Below, one piece after another: positions 9,679-17,700 of a DNA stretch of 64,000 nt. Source of the DNA: Hymenobacter lapidiphilus (lineage in GTDB: Bacteria > Bacteroidota > Bacteroidia > Cytophagales > Hymenobacteraceae). The position numbers and the translations under genes were made by a program. Position 1 is the stretch's first letter. Every line of letters begins with the position of its first letter. The notes beneath the pieces were generated by a model. That model did not search any database, was not told the origin of the DNA, and was given only the letters and a program-made list of their open reading frames with translations. The stretch is taken from assembly GCF_003417065.2 (NCBI RefSeq), contig NZ_QVLT01000005.1:1-64000 (forward strand). The letters run 5' to 3'.

Positions 9679-9716
9679 GGAGAAGCTCGCGGAGAATTAC
9701 TTCCGCGAGCTTCTCC
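9679..9716 (-). terminator. Rho-independent terminator after the YnbC-like gene
   Basis: 15-bp perfect arms GGAGAAGCTCGCGGA (9679-9693) and 9702-9716. Read on the minus strand the hairpin is followed by CCCTTTTTGC. It lies between the stop of the YnbC-like gene (9734) and the start of the PAP2 gene (9633), so it would end or attenuate transcription inside the cluster. Confidence 0.75.
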
Positions 9717-9733
9717 AATAAACCATGTGCTTG

Positions 9734-11563
9734 TTAGCTTACCGCAGCGGTTTCCTGAGCTGCTAGCTGCTTTGTAGCATCCGAGGAACCACCGGTCCGC
9801 CGGGCAATCGACACGGTGAAGATGCCCCACTGGTCGGTGAGCTGGTCGAGCTTTTCGAAGCCGGCCTGGGCGACTAGCTCGTCGATTTCGGCCTGCACGC
9901 GGCGGCGCATTACCCAGGCGCCGTTGTCGCGGTGGCTGGTGAGCGAACGGGCAATCATTTCGAGCTGCGGGTGCCAGGGCTGGTTGGTGTAGAGCAGGTA
10001 ACCGCCCGGCTCCACAGCCTCGGCGAGGCCCGCCAGCGACTTGCGCACCAGCTCGTTATCGGCAAACAGCTCGTAGAGGCCCGACACGATGGCCAGCGTA
10101 GGGCGGGGCTGCAGGGCCGCCAGACCGGCCGCGTCGAAGGCGTCGCCCTCCTCAAATTGGGCAATGTCGGCCAGGCCCTGCTCGGCAATCAGGCGGCGGC
10201 CGTCGGCCACGTTGGCGGGGCTGTAGTCGCGCAGAAGAATATGCTCAACCTGACCAGGATGCTGAGACGCGGCGGCCAAGGCATAGCGGCCGTGCCCGGC
10301 GGCAATATCGAGCAGGCGCACGGGCTGGCCGGCGTCGCGCAGCAGCCCGATGGCCCGCCCGATGAGCCGCTCCAGGTGCGCCCGGCGGATGCGGATGCCG
10401 CGCCAGCCGATGCTGTTGAGGAACACGCCGTCCACGATTTTGCCGATGGGCGTGAGGCCCTGGCGGCGGTTCTGGTACACGTAATCGAGGGTGCTGCCCG
10501 AGTCGAAGCCGGTGGCCAGGCCGTTCTTGATTCCCTTGGAGAACCGGCCGCCCACCTTAATCCAGAACCGTCCCATGGTCCAATACAGCCGGGCCAGGGC
10601 CGAGCCGGCGGGGCGGGTCAGCTGGTCGAACTCGGTTTTGGTGAAGCCCTGGCGGTCGGCTTCGAGCAGGCTCAGGGGCCGGGCCGGTGCTTCGGCGAAA
10701 ACCCGCATGATGAAGGCGCGGGCCATGGCAATGGGCTTGGCGCGGTCCAGCTCGCCGAGCGTGTCGTGCAGGAAGCCGGGGAAGCGGTGGATTTCCTTGA
10801 TGGGGCTGCTCAGGTTGCCGAAGAAACGGTCCTGGGGCTCCTCGTACACCACTTGGTCGTCGCCCGAAATCAGGATCTGGGCGGGTACGTGGATGGCGGC
10901 CGCATCGGCCACCACGCGCTGGCCGGCGTCGGCCACGTCGAGCAGGATGTTGGCTGCAATGGGGCGGGTGATGAGCGAATCGGCCGTGTAGGAGGCAATG
11001 CGGGCCGGATCGTGGGTGAGCTGGGTGGGCTTGACGTAGGAGTTGACGAAGTAATTGCCGCGCACCGCGTACAGCAGCCGCAGCCCCGCCAGCGCCCCCG
11101 GCACAATCAGGTTGATGCTGAAGGCCGGCGCAGCCAGCACCATGCCGCGCAGCCGGGGCGCGTAGTCGTGCACCCAGGTAGCCAGCGTCACGGCCCCGAA
11201 ACTCTGCCCGATGGCGGCCACGTTTTCGGTGGCGATTTTGTGAGTTTGGGCGATGTGGCGCATAAATTCGTCCACATCTTTCACCAGCACGCCGTAGTTT
11301 TCGGCCGCGCCCCGCTCGCCCGACGAAAGGCCCAGCCCGCGGGCATCCCAGGCAAAAATATCGAAGCCCGGCAGCTCCAGCTCGTCGGCCAAGTGGGCCA
11401 TGCGCCCGCCGTGCTCGTGGCCCCGATGGAACAGCACCACCGCCTTGCGGGGCCCTTCGGAAGCCTCGGTGGCCGGCCAGTGCCGGTAAAACAGCTCCGC
11501 GTTATCAAACGACGAAAAATGGCGCTCCTCGCAGGGGCGGGCAGTGGCGTAAGTAAGTTGCAT
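9734..11563 (-). CDS. ynbC: Bifunctional alpha/beta hydrolase / SAM methyltransferase, YnbC-like
   Basis: 609 aa, two domains. Residues about 15-290 form an alpha/beta hydrolase: oxyanion-side HRGHEHGG (46-53), nucleophile elbow GQSFG with Ser121, acid Asp near 235 (SGDDQVV) and His266 (FLHD). It resembles monoacylglycerol lipases. Residues about 395-600 form a class I methyltransferase with the SAM loop LLDIAAGHGRY (417-427). The fusion is that of E. coli YnbC and NCBI's bifunctional hydrolase/methyltransferase family. Between them is a region rich in basic residues. It sits third in a cluster with CDP-alcohol transferase, CDP-diglyceride synthase and acyltransferase genes, so a lipid substrate is likely; the actual reaction is unknown. 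Confidence 0.88.
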   Translation of the reverse strand: MQLTYATARPCEERHFSSFDNAELFYRHWPATEASEGPRKAVVLFHRGHEHGGRMAHLADELELPGFDIFAWDARGLGLSSGERGAAENYGVLVKDVDEFMRHIAQTHKIATENVAAIGQSFGAVTLATWVHDYAPRLRGMVLAAPAFSINLIVPGALAGLRLLYAVRGNYFVNSYVKPTQLTHDPARIASYTADSLITRPIAANILLDVADAGQRVVADAAAIHVPAQILISGDDQVVYEEPQDRFFGNLSSPIKEIHRFPGFLHDTLGELDRAKPIAMARAFIMRVFAEAPARPLSLLEADRQGFTKTEFDQLTRPAGSALARLYWTMGRFWIKVGGRFSKGIKNGLATGFDSGSTLDYVYQNRRQGLTPIGKIVDGVFLNSIGWRGIRIRRAHLERLIGRAIGLLRDAGQPVRLLDIAAGHGRYALAAASQHPGQVEHILLRDYSPANVADGRRLIAEQGLADIAQFEEGDAFDAAGLAALQPRPTLAIVSGLYELFADNELVRKSLAGLAEAVEPGGYLLYTNQPWHPQLEMIARSLTSHRDNGAWVMRRRVQAEIDELVAQAGFEKLDQLTDQWGIFTVSIARRTGGSSDATKQLAAQETAAVS

Positions 11564-11613
11564 CAGTGAGTTGGGAAGGTGAGGACTTGGAATATTGGGT
11601 CTTGGATAAACGC

Positions 11614-11632
11614 TGTCATGCTCAGTATGACT
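11614..11632. repeat. Short REP-like palindrome overlapping the acyltransferase stop
   Basis: TGTCATGCTCAGTATGACT is a near palindrome followed by GTTCTTTT. It matches the perfect palindrome at 13443-13461 in core and in the trailing TTCTTTT. The stop codon of the acyltransferase gene (11622) lies within it. Confidence 0.6.
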
Positions 11633-12359
11633 GTTCTTTTGGCTGTTGTGACACCTCGTTCAGCTCGTCGGGCAGGTCTTCTTCCTCCCCAGCCGGTGGG
11701 GCTATTTTGCCGCGCAGGTGCTCGAAGTTGCTTCGCAGGGAAGCCAGAAAAGTGGCTTTATCGGGGAGCAGGGGCACGGGGCGGCCCACGGCTACTTTCA
11801 CCTGGAAGGGCACCGGGATAGAGCGGCCGCGGGGCAGCGCGCGGCCCAGCCCGTGCATGAACACCGGCACGATGGGCACCTCGGGGAAGCGCTGGGCCAG
11901 ATGCCAGACGCCGGGTTTCAAATCGGATAACTGCTCGGGCTGACCGCGGGTGCCTTCGGGAAAGATGAGCAGCACCTGACCCGCTTCGAGGGCCCGGTAG
12001 CATTCTTCGAGCGGATCGGCTTCGCCTTTGCGGGCCCCGCCGCGCTCAATCGGAATGATGCCGACGAAATTGCGGGCTAGCCACTCAAACCACTTCACCT
12101 TGCAGAAATAGTCGGCCGCGGCGGCCGGCCGCACCCGCGGTACACTCAGGAAGGGAAACAAGGAGAGCAGGACCATGAAATCGAGGTGGCTGTTGTGGTT
12201 GGCCACCACAATGGCCGGCCCATTTGCCGGCAGCCGCTCGCGGTGCCGCACCCGCAGCCCCAGCCCCAGCAGCACCAGCGGGTAGGCCACGAACAGCATA
12301 AACAGCCACCGTAGCACCGCTTGACCAGCTTTCAGGAAGGGATTGGTGGGAGTGGACAT
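11622..12359 (-). CDS. 1-acyl-sn-glycerol-3-phosphate acyltransferase family protein
   Basis: 245 aa from ATG 12359; the reading frame continues further upstream, but that part (to 12458) lacks homology-like features. PlsC-type motifs: NHNSHLD (HX4D catalytic block) near residue 55, the GIIPIERGG block near 103, and IFPEGTR near 131. A hydrophobic N-terminal segment (WLFMLFVAYPLVLLGLGL) anchors it to the membrane. The family moves an acyl chain to lysophospholipids. It sits inside the ynb-like cluster, between CDP-diglyceride synthase and hydrolase/methyltransferase genes; E. coli ynbABCD has no such gene at this place as far as I recall. The C-terminal EVSQQPKEQSY is encoded partly by a REP-like palindrome. 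Confidence 0.88.
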   Translation of the reverse strand: MSTPTNPFLKAGQAVLRWLFMLFVAYPLVLLGLGLRVRHRERLPANGPAIVVANHNSHLDFMVLLSLFPFLSVPRVRPAAAADYFCKVKWFEWLARNFVGIIPIERGGARKGEADPLEECYRALEAGQVLLIFPEGTRGQPEQLSDLKPGVWHLAQRFPEVPIVPVFMHGLGRALPRGRSIPVPFQVKVAVGRPVPLLPDKATFLASLRSNFEHLRGKIAPPAGEEEDLPDELNEVSQQPKEQSY

Positions 12360-12473
12360 TGAGGAGCAGCCAGGAGATAGTAGCCAGAAGATTGGAATGA
12401 GGTAATAAATCGAGTTGTATGGATACTTCCTGGGATGATTAAGGTACTGACAGGACAACCAATTCTAGCTTCT

Positions 12474-13406
12474 TCAATAATAGAAGTAATAAATGAAGTG
12501 GAAGAACAGGGGCGCGGTGTAGGTGAGCGAGTCGAGCCGGTCGAGGGCGCCGCCGTGGCCGGGCAGCAGGCGGCCGGAGTCTTTCACGCCGATGTCGCGC
12601 TTGATGGCGGAAATCACCACGTCGCCGGTGAAGCCGAAGAGGCTGATGAGGATACCCGCCAGCACGGCGTCGAGCGGACTGAACGGTGTGAGCCAAGGCG
12701 CCAGCAGCCAGGCCAGTAAGGTAGTAGTCAGCACGCCGCCAACCAGTCCTTCGAGGGTTTTGTTGGGGCTCACGCGGGGCGCAATGGCGCGGCGCCCCAG
12801 CAGCTTACCCCACAGGAATTGCGCCACGTCGTTGAGCTGGGTGAGCACGAGCAGGTAGAAAACGAGCATCTCGCCGCGGATTGGCCCGTGGGTTCCGGCG
12901 TGGACGGGCAGCGCCAGCAGGTAGGCCAGGTGGCTGATGCTGAACACGGTCGTCATCAGGCCCCAGTGCAGCGTGCCGGCGGCCCGCAGGAAGCCTTTGG
13001 TTTCGCCGGCTATGACCATGCGCAAAGGCAGCAGCAGGAACACGTACACCGGAATGAAAATGATGAACATGCCGTACCAGGCCATGTGCACCCACAGGTA
13101 CTGCACCGGAATGGCGAGGTAGACCAGCAGCAGCGTGGGACTATCGACGGGCCGGGTGGGTACCAGCGACACGAATTCCTTGAAGCCCAGGTAGCTCACG
13201 AAAGCCGTCAGGCCCAGGGCCACAATCGGGTCGAAACTCAGGGCCAGAAACAGCAGCCCCGCCAGCCACCACCAGGTTTGGATGCGCAACCGCACCGACG
13301 TGTAGTTGCGCGCCGGATACCGCCGGATCAGCAGCGCCGTAACGGCCGAAGCCACCACCAGCACCACCAGAATTCCCCCGAAAGCATATGCCAGAACGCC
13401 GTGCAT
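12474..13406 (-). CDS. ynbB: Phosphatidate cytidylyltransferase (CDP-diglyceride synthase), YnbB-like
   Basis: 310 aa integral membrane protein with about eight hydrophobic helices. The CDS signature is present near the C-terminus: SAIKRDIGVKDSG followed by LLPGHGGALDRLDS, containing the metal-binding and catalytic Asp residues. It makes CDP-diacylglycerol from phosphatidate and CTP. I chose ATG 13406 (MHGVLAYAFGG) because the extra 28 codons upstream run through a REP-like palindrome (13443-13461) and look intergenic. It follows the CDP-alcohol transferase gene, supplying its likely substrate. This pair plus downstream genes match E. coli ynbABCD. It is distinct from the housekeeping CdsA by context only. 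Confidence 0.88.
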   Translation of the reverse strand: MHGVLAYAFGGILVVLVVASAVTALLIRRYPARNYTSVRLRIQTWWWLAGLLFLALSFDPIVALGLTAFVSYLGFKEFVSLVPTRPVDSPTLLLVYLAIPVQYLWVHMAWYGMFIIFIPVYVFLLLPLRMVIAGETKGFLRAAGTLHWGLMTTVFSISHLAYLLALPVHAGTHGPIRGEMLVFYLLVLTQLNDVAQFLWGKLLGRRAIAPRVSPNKTLEGLVGGVLTTTLLAWLLAPWLTPFSPLDAVLAGILISLFGFTGDVVISAIKRDIGVKDSGRLLPGHGGALDRLDSLTYTAPLFFHFIYYFYY

Positions 13407-13442
13407 TTTTGTAGTGATGAAAGGTGAGAGGTGAGAAGGATG

Positions 13443-13461
13443 TGTCATGCTGAGCATGACA
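13443..13461. repeat. REP-like palindrome TGTCATGCTGAGCATGACA
   Basis: Perfect 9-bp arms around one G, followed by TATTCTTTT, in the gap between the ynbA-like and ynbB-like genes. Its core GTCATGCTGAGC recurs in larger hairpins at 15771-15871 and, as GTCATTCTGAGC, at 39749-39866. Confidence 0.7.
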
Positions 13462-13486
13462 TATTCTTTTACTAACACTTGACCAC

Positions 13487-14083
13487 TCACGCCAACGCCT
13501 TGCGGGCCCGGTTCCAGCAGGTGAACAGCAGCAGTAGCGCCAGGGCGCCGAAGAAGTAGTTGAGGTAGGGGCCGACCGGCAGCCCCAAACCCACGGCCAG
13601 CGCCAACGCCCCGAACAAAAAGGCCCGGTCGCTCTTGCCGGCAGGGCCCTCGTAGCGACGCTCCTCGCCTACTACCTGGCCCAGCAGGCCCACGAATTCG
13701 GTTAGTACCGCCAGCACCACTACCAAGCCTACCAGAGCCGGAGATGCGCCGGGTAGCAGGGCGAAAGGCGCGTACAGGGCCGCGTCGGATACCACGTCGC
13801 CGGTTTCGTTGAGCATGGCCCCGAGGCGGCTCTGCTGGTTGAACTCGCGGGCCAGCAGTCCGTCGATGGCGTTGAGGGCCATGCGCAGCAGCAGAAACGC
13901 GGGCAGCAGCCCCCAGGCCCAGCGGCTGCCGGGATACAGCCAGAGCCAGCCACCGTAGGCTACCGAGGCCAGCGCGGCCGCCACCGTTACAGTGTTGGCC
14001 GTAATGCCAGCGCGGTGCAGACCCGCTAACACGGGCCGCAGCAATTGCTGAAAAAGGGGCTTCAGTTGATAAATAGAAGGCAT
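13487..14083 (-). CDS. ynbA: CDP-alcohol phosphatidyltransferase family protein, YnbA-like
   Basis: 198 aa from ATG 14083 (MPSIYQLKPLFQQLLRP), chosen over 14116 because the family starts with this sequence. About five membrane helices. The CDP-alcohol transferase motif is NAIDGLLAR, then eight residues, then GAMLNETGD: the first and third of the four canonical Asp are Asn. From memory E. coli YnbA has the same NALDG...ILNETGD pattern, so this marks a subfamily rather than damage. The enzyme would attach an alcohol headgroup to CDP-diacylglycerol; the alcohol is unknown. It is the first gene of the cluster 7872-14083. Confidence 0.88.
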   Translation of the reverse strand: MPSIYQLKPLFQQLLRPVLAGLHRAGITANTVTVAAALASVAYGGWLWLYPGSRWAWGLLPAFLLLRMALNAIDGLLAREFNQQSRLGAMLNETGDVVSDAALYAPFALLPGASPALVGLVVVLAVLTEFVGLLGQVVGEERRYEGPAGKSDRAFLFGALALAVGLGLPVGPYLNYFFGALALLLLFTCWNRARKALA

Positions 14084-14328
14084 GGCGGAAGATAGGGAAC
14101 GTGGCACAGCTTGCATGGCAGCCAGACTATAAGGCTGTGCAAAGCTGCCGCAGTTTCAGTTCGCATGAAAGGTAGAAAAGCCACTGAGCAGACTTGTGGC
14201 AGCTTCAGTCAATCAACTTAAAAGGCGGAATTGACAGCGCAGAAGCCTAAAAAGGCTCGCCACATCAGACTTTACAACTGCCAGTCCGGACGGTTCAGGA
14301 TATCCCACTGCTGCCCCACAAGTAAAAA

Positions 14329-14355
14329 GCCCACCCGGCAGCTTGCCAAGTGGGC
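14329..14355 (-). terminator. Terminator after the first pmbA gene
   Basis: GCCCAC (14329-14334) pairs with GTGGGC (14350-14355), extended by inner GGC/GCC pairs. Read on the minus strand it is followed by TTTTTA. It lies just downstream of the PmbA stop at 14387 and ends the tldD/pmbA operon. Confidence 0.65.
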
Positions 14356-14386
14356 CTTTCAACTTATACCAGCGCAGTCTTACGGC

Positions 14387-15712
14387 TTACACCGCGTCCG
14401 ACAAGCTGGTAAACGTAAAGTCGCGGATTTTGAGCGGGGGCACGAGGTTGCCGCCGATGCGCACCGGGCGGCCAATGGCCTCCACGTTGTTGAGCATAAT
14501 CACCGGCGACTCGTTGAAGCGGAAGTTTTTGATGGGAAACTTGATCTGGCCGTTTTCGATGTAGAACGTGCCGTCGCGGGTCAGGCCGGTGTACAGCAGC
14601 GTCTGGGGGTCGACGTCGCGGATGTACCACAGGCGCGTGACGAGAATGCCCTTGGCGGTGCCCTTGATGAGGTCCTGCACGCTCTGGGTGCCGCCTTCCA
14701 TGATCCAGTTGCCGGGGAAAGCCGTGGCGGGCTTGCCGCTTTTCTGGCCCCAGTAGCGCGAGTAGTAAAGGTTGGAAACCTTCCCCTTATCAATCCAGGT
14801 CATGCGCTTTACTGGCAGGCCCTCGCCATCGAACACGCCGCTGGGCACCTCGGCGTTAAGTGGGTCGGAGTAGATGGTGATGCGCTCATCAAAGAGCTTT
14901 TCGCCCACCTTGTTTCCGCCGCCTTTCTTACTCAGAAACGAGCGACCCTCGTCGGCTTCGCGGGCCCCGAGGCTGTACATGAGGTTGTTGAGCAGCCCCT
15001 CATCCGAGGCCAGCGCGGCGGGCTCCAGAATAACGGTGTACTTGCCGGGCTCCAGCGCCCGGGCGTTGCGCGAGCCGGCGGCTTTGTCGGCGGCCAGCTG
15101 AGTCAGGTTTTTGGCGTTGAACTTGGCCGCGTCGGTGTAGTCGGCCGTGGCGTAGCCCGAGCCGGTACCGTCGGGCGTGCGCACCGTGATGCTGAAATCG
15201 ACGTTCGTGCTCTGCTGATAAGCCTCCAGCCCCTTGTTGTTGCGCAAGGCCTGGAAGTAGGCGCCGTCTTCGAGGTAGCCGGCGGCCGTCAGGTTTTTGG
15301 CCGTGCACAGCGCAATACTGTCGCCGGCCGCTTGGGCCCGAAAATCGGGCGTAATGGCGGCGGTGCTGGCGGCGTAGGCCGTGGGCGTGAGGTACTGCTG
15401 GGGCCCGAGCAGGGGCATGTATTCGGCGTCTTCGGGGGCGAGGCGGGCAATTTCTTCGGCCCGCTGCACGCAGCGCTTCAGCGTGGCGTCGTCGAACTCG
15501 TTGCAGGTGGCAATGCCCGAGCGTTTGCCGAAGCGCGCTTCCACGGCCAGGCTCACGTTGTCGGTGGCCCCAGCGGTGCTCACCGAGTTGCGGGCGTAGC
15601 GGACGTTGCCGGTGGTGCGCCCGCTCAGGCTGGCCTGGCACTCATCAGCTTTGCTGAAACCAAGCACCTTTTTCAGGATGGCCTGGGCTTCGTCTTTGGA
15701 AAGGATAGCCAT
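14387..15712 (-). CDS. pmbA: TldD/PmbA family protein, PmbA (TldE)-like, copy 1
   Basis: 441 aa, intact. It is the non-catalytic partner type: no HExxxH motif, conserved block GNVRYARN near residue 35, and the C-terminal PVIMLNNVEAIGRPVRIGGN with VPPLKIRDFTFTSLS. Together with TldD it forms a metalloprotease that trims peptides (known roles: microcin B17 maturation, CcdA breakdown). It follows TldD copy 1 by 177 bases. No signal peptide, whereas its TldD partner carries a Tat leader, so export would require hitch-hiking if the pair acts outside the cytoplasm. A second, similar gene is at 17701-19019. Confidence 0.88.
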   Translation of the reverse strand: MAILSKDEAQAILKKVLGFSKADECQASLSGRTTGNVRYARNSVSTAGATDNVSLAVEARFGKRSGIATCNEFDDATLKRCVQRAEEIARLAPEDAEYMPLLGPQQYLTPTAYAASTAAITPDFRAQAAGDSIALCTAKNLTAAGYLEDGAYFQALRNNKGLEAYQQSTNVDFSITVRTPDGTGSGYATADYTDAAKFNAKNLTQLAADKAAGSRNARALEPGKYTVILEPAALASDEGLLNNLMYSLGAREADEGRSFLSKKGGGNKVGEKLFDERITIYSDPLNAEVPSGVFDGEGLPVKRMTWIDKGKVSNLYYSRYWGQKSGKPATAFPGNWIMEGGTQSVQDLIKGTAKGILVTRLWYIRDVDPQTLLYTGLTRDGTFYIENGQIKFPIKNFRFNESPVIMLNNVEAIGRPVRIGGNLVPPLKIRDFTFTSLSDAV

Positions 15713-15770
15713 GTTTTTCTATTTAAGCTGTTAGCTGAGATACCTGTTCAGGAAATGGTCAATCGTAATC

Positions 15771-15871
15771 AGAACGTCATGCTGAGCTTGCCGAAGCATC
15801 TCTACCGCTTCGTTGCGGTAGTAATCCAACGAAGCGGTAGAGATGCTTCGGCAAGCTCAGCATGACGTTCT
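15771..15871. repeat. Perfect 45-bp inverted repeat between pmbA-1 and tldD-1
   Basis: Left arm 15771-15815 begins AGAACGTCATGCTGAGCTTG; right arm 15827-15871 is its exact complement, leaving an 11-base loop. There is no T-run, and the arm is far longer than a terminator stem. The paralogous gap 19020-19118 has the same borders (AAGCTGTTAGCTGAGA and AACAGCTTAAATTTTAC) but lacks this element, so it looks inserted. Confidence 0.9.
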
Positions 15872-15889
15872 TGTGACTTTCTAAACAGC

Positions 15890-17538
15890 TTAAATTTTAC
15901 GGGCGACGTTGATCACGTTCACGTTGTTGAAGCGCGTGGTGGCCGAGCCGTGGCTGACGGCCGAACTCTGGCTGGGCTGGCCCTTGCCGTCGTTGAAGAA
16001 GCCCGCGAGCCGGTAGTCCGACTGGTCGCAGGAGCCGGCACAGGAGTTCCAGAACTCCAGCGTGTTGGTCTGGTAGGCCACATCTTCGAGCATCTCCGTG
16101 ATTTTGCCCTTCTCGATGGCGTAGAATACCTGCCCGCCAAACTGCGAGTTGTAGCGCTGCTGGTCGATGGAGAACGAACCGTTGCCGGCAATGTAAATGC
16201 CCTTGTCCACCTTGCTCACCATCTCATCGACGCTCATTTTACTGGTGCTCGGCTTGAGGCTGATGTTGGGCATGCGCTGGAACTGCACATCCTGCCACGA
16301 CTGCGAGTAGCAGCAGCCGTCCGACTCCTTCTGGCCCACAATCATGGCCTGGTCGCGGATTTTCTGGTAGTCCACCAGCTTGCCTTCTTTGATGATGTTC
16401 CACTCCTTGGTTTTCACCCCTTCATCGTCCCAGCCCACGGCCCCCAGCGAATTAGGCTGGAGCTTATCGGCCATAATATCAACTACTTTCGAGCCGTAGG
16501 GCTGGCCCTTGGCCTTCCACTCCAGCGTGGCGAAACTGGTGCCGGCAAAGTTGGCCTCATAGCCCAGCACGCGGTCAAGCTCCGTGGGGTGGCCCACCGA
16601 TTCGTGGATGGTCAGGCCCAGGTGGTGCGGGTCGAGCACGAGGTCGTACTTGCCGGCCGTTACCGATTTACAGGTGAGCTTCTGCTTGGCCTGCTTGGCG
16701 GCCAGGGCGGCGTCTTCCAGCATGTCGTAGCTGTTTTTGTAGCCGACCACGCCCGAGCCCTGGGGACCGGCCACTTTGTCGGCGGCCTTGGGCTGCAGGT
16801 ACTCGTAGCCCATGCCCATCGGGGCGCTGAGGGCCGAACGCGAGCGGAACTTGCCCGAGGCGCGGTCGACGACCGTCACGCCGAACGTGGGGAAGATGCG
16901 GTGGATATCCTGGTCGATGTAGGAGCCGTCGGTGGAGGCGAAGTACTTCTGCTCGTTCACGGCAAACAGCACCGAATTCACGAACGAAGCGCCGTTGTCG
17001 AGGGCGGCGGCGTTGGTGGCCAGCAGCAGGTCCACCTTGTCTTTGATGGGCACTTCGAAGGCGTTGATTTTGATGGGTGCCTTCCACGAAACCTCGCCGA
17101 AACCCTTCTGCGGGGCCAGCTGCACCTGTTCTTTCTGCACCTTGCTGTTGGCCTTGGCAATCTGGACGGCCAGTTGGGCCGCTTTGGCAATGCCCGCCTC
17201 GGTTACCGTATTAGTGGCCGCGAAGCCCCAGGTACCGTTGGCAATTACGCGCACGCCCACCCCAAAACTCTCGGAGCTGACGATGTTCTGCACCTGCTTT
17301 TCGCGGGTGAACACGCCCTGGTTGAGGTAGCGCCCGATGCGCACATCGGCGTACGAAGCGCCGGCCGATTTGGCGGCGTTCAGCGCTACATCGGCCAGGC
17401 GCTTCTTCACGGCCACATCGAGGCCCGGCTCCAGCAGGCGGGCGGGGTCTACCAGGTCGCGGCGAAACCGGGAATAGCGGGCAGCCACAGGGCACTGGCG
17501 GCCAGGCCGGTCAGGCCCACAAAGTCACGTCGTTTCAT
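15890..17538 (-). CDS. tldD: TldD-like metalloprotease with Tat leader, copy 1, frameshifted near its start
   Basis: About 549 aa when one missing base near 17457-17463 is restored. ATG 17538 reads a twin-arginine leader MKRRDFVGLTGLAASALWLP, then stops in that frame at TGG-TAG; the other frame resumes with LVDPARLLEPG, exactly as in intact copy 2. The zinc site HESVGHPTE lies in the LGLTIHESVGH segment, with a downstream Cys-rich SDGCCYSQ block and C-terminal GSATTRFNNVNVIN. It is the catalytic subunit partner of PmbA. The Tat leader implies a periplasmic or membrane-anchored form. Probably a sequencing deletion. Confidence 0.82.
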
Positions 17539-17539
17539 A

Positions 17540-17700
17540 AATCACAGATGGTGCAGATGGTGCAGATGAAAAGGATTCGTTCTGAATCACAGCTGTTGCA
17601 GATGGTGCAGATGAAAGGGATTCGTTCTGATGAACGATGCGGGATGCGTGACTAACGGAACGAATCCTTTTCATCTGCACCATCTGTAACAGCTGTGATT
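17540..17700. repeat. Direct plus inverted repeat unit between tldD-1 and pmbA-2
   Basis: A unit of about 43 bases (AATCACAG...GATGGTGCAGATGAAA...GATTCGTTC) occurs twice in direct order (about 17539-17583 and 17585-17627) and once inverted (17657-17700) with a few mismatches. The inverted copy abuts the pmbA-2 stop at 17701. Confidence 0.8.

Noticed and set aside
9932-11569. 545-codon reading frame on the plus strand across the hydrolase/methyltransferase gene
   Set aside because: It lies antisense to a well-conserved gene and is a GC-rich shadow frame, with Gly/Val/Ala/His-rich composition and no recognisable motifs.
14231-17569. Plus-strand frames of 544 and 539 codons over the tldD/pmbA genes
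   Set aside because: They are antisense shadows of the TldD and PmbA genes, whose minus-strand motifs (HESVGH, Tat leader) are clear.
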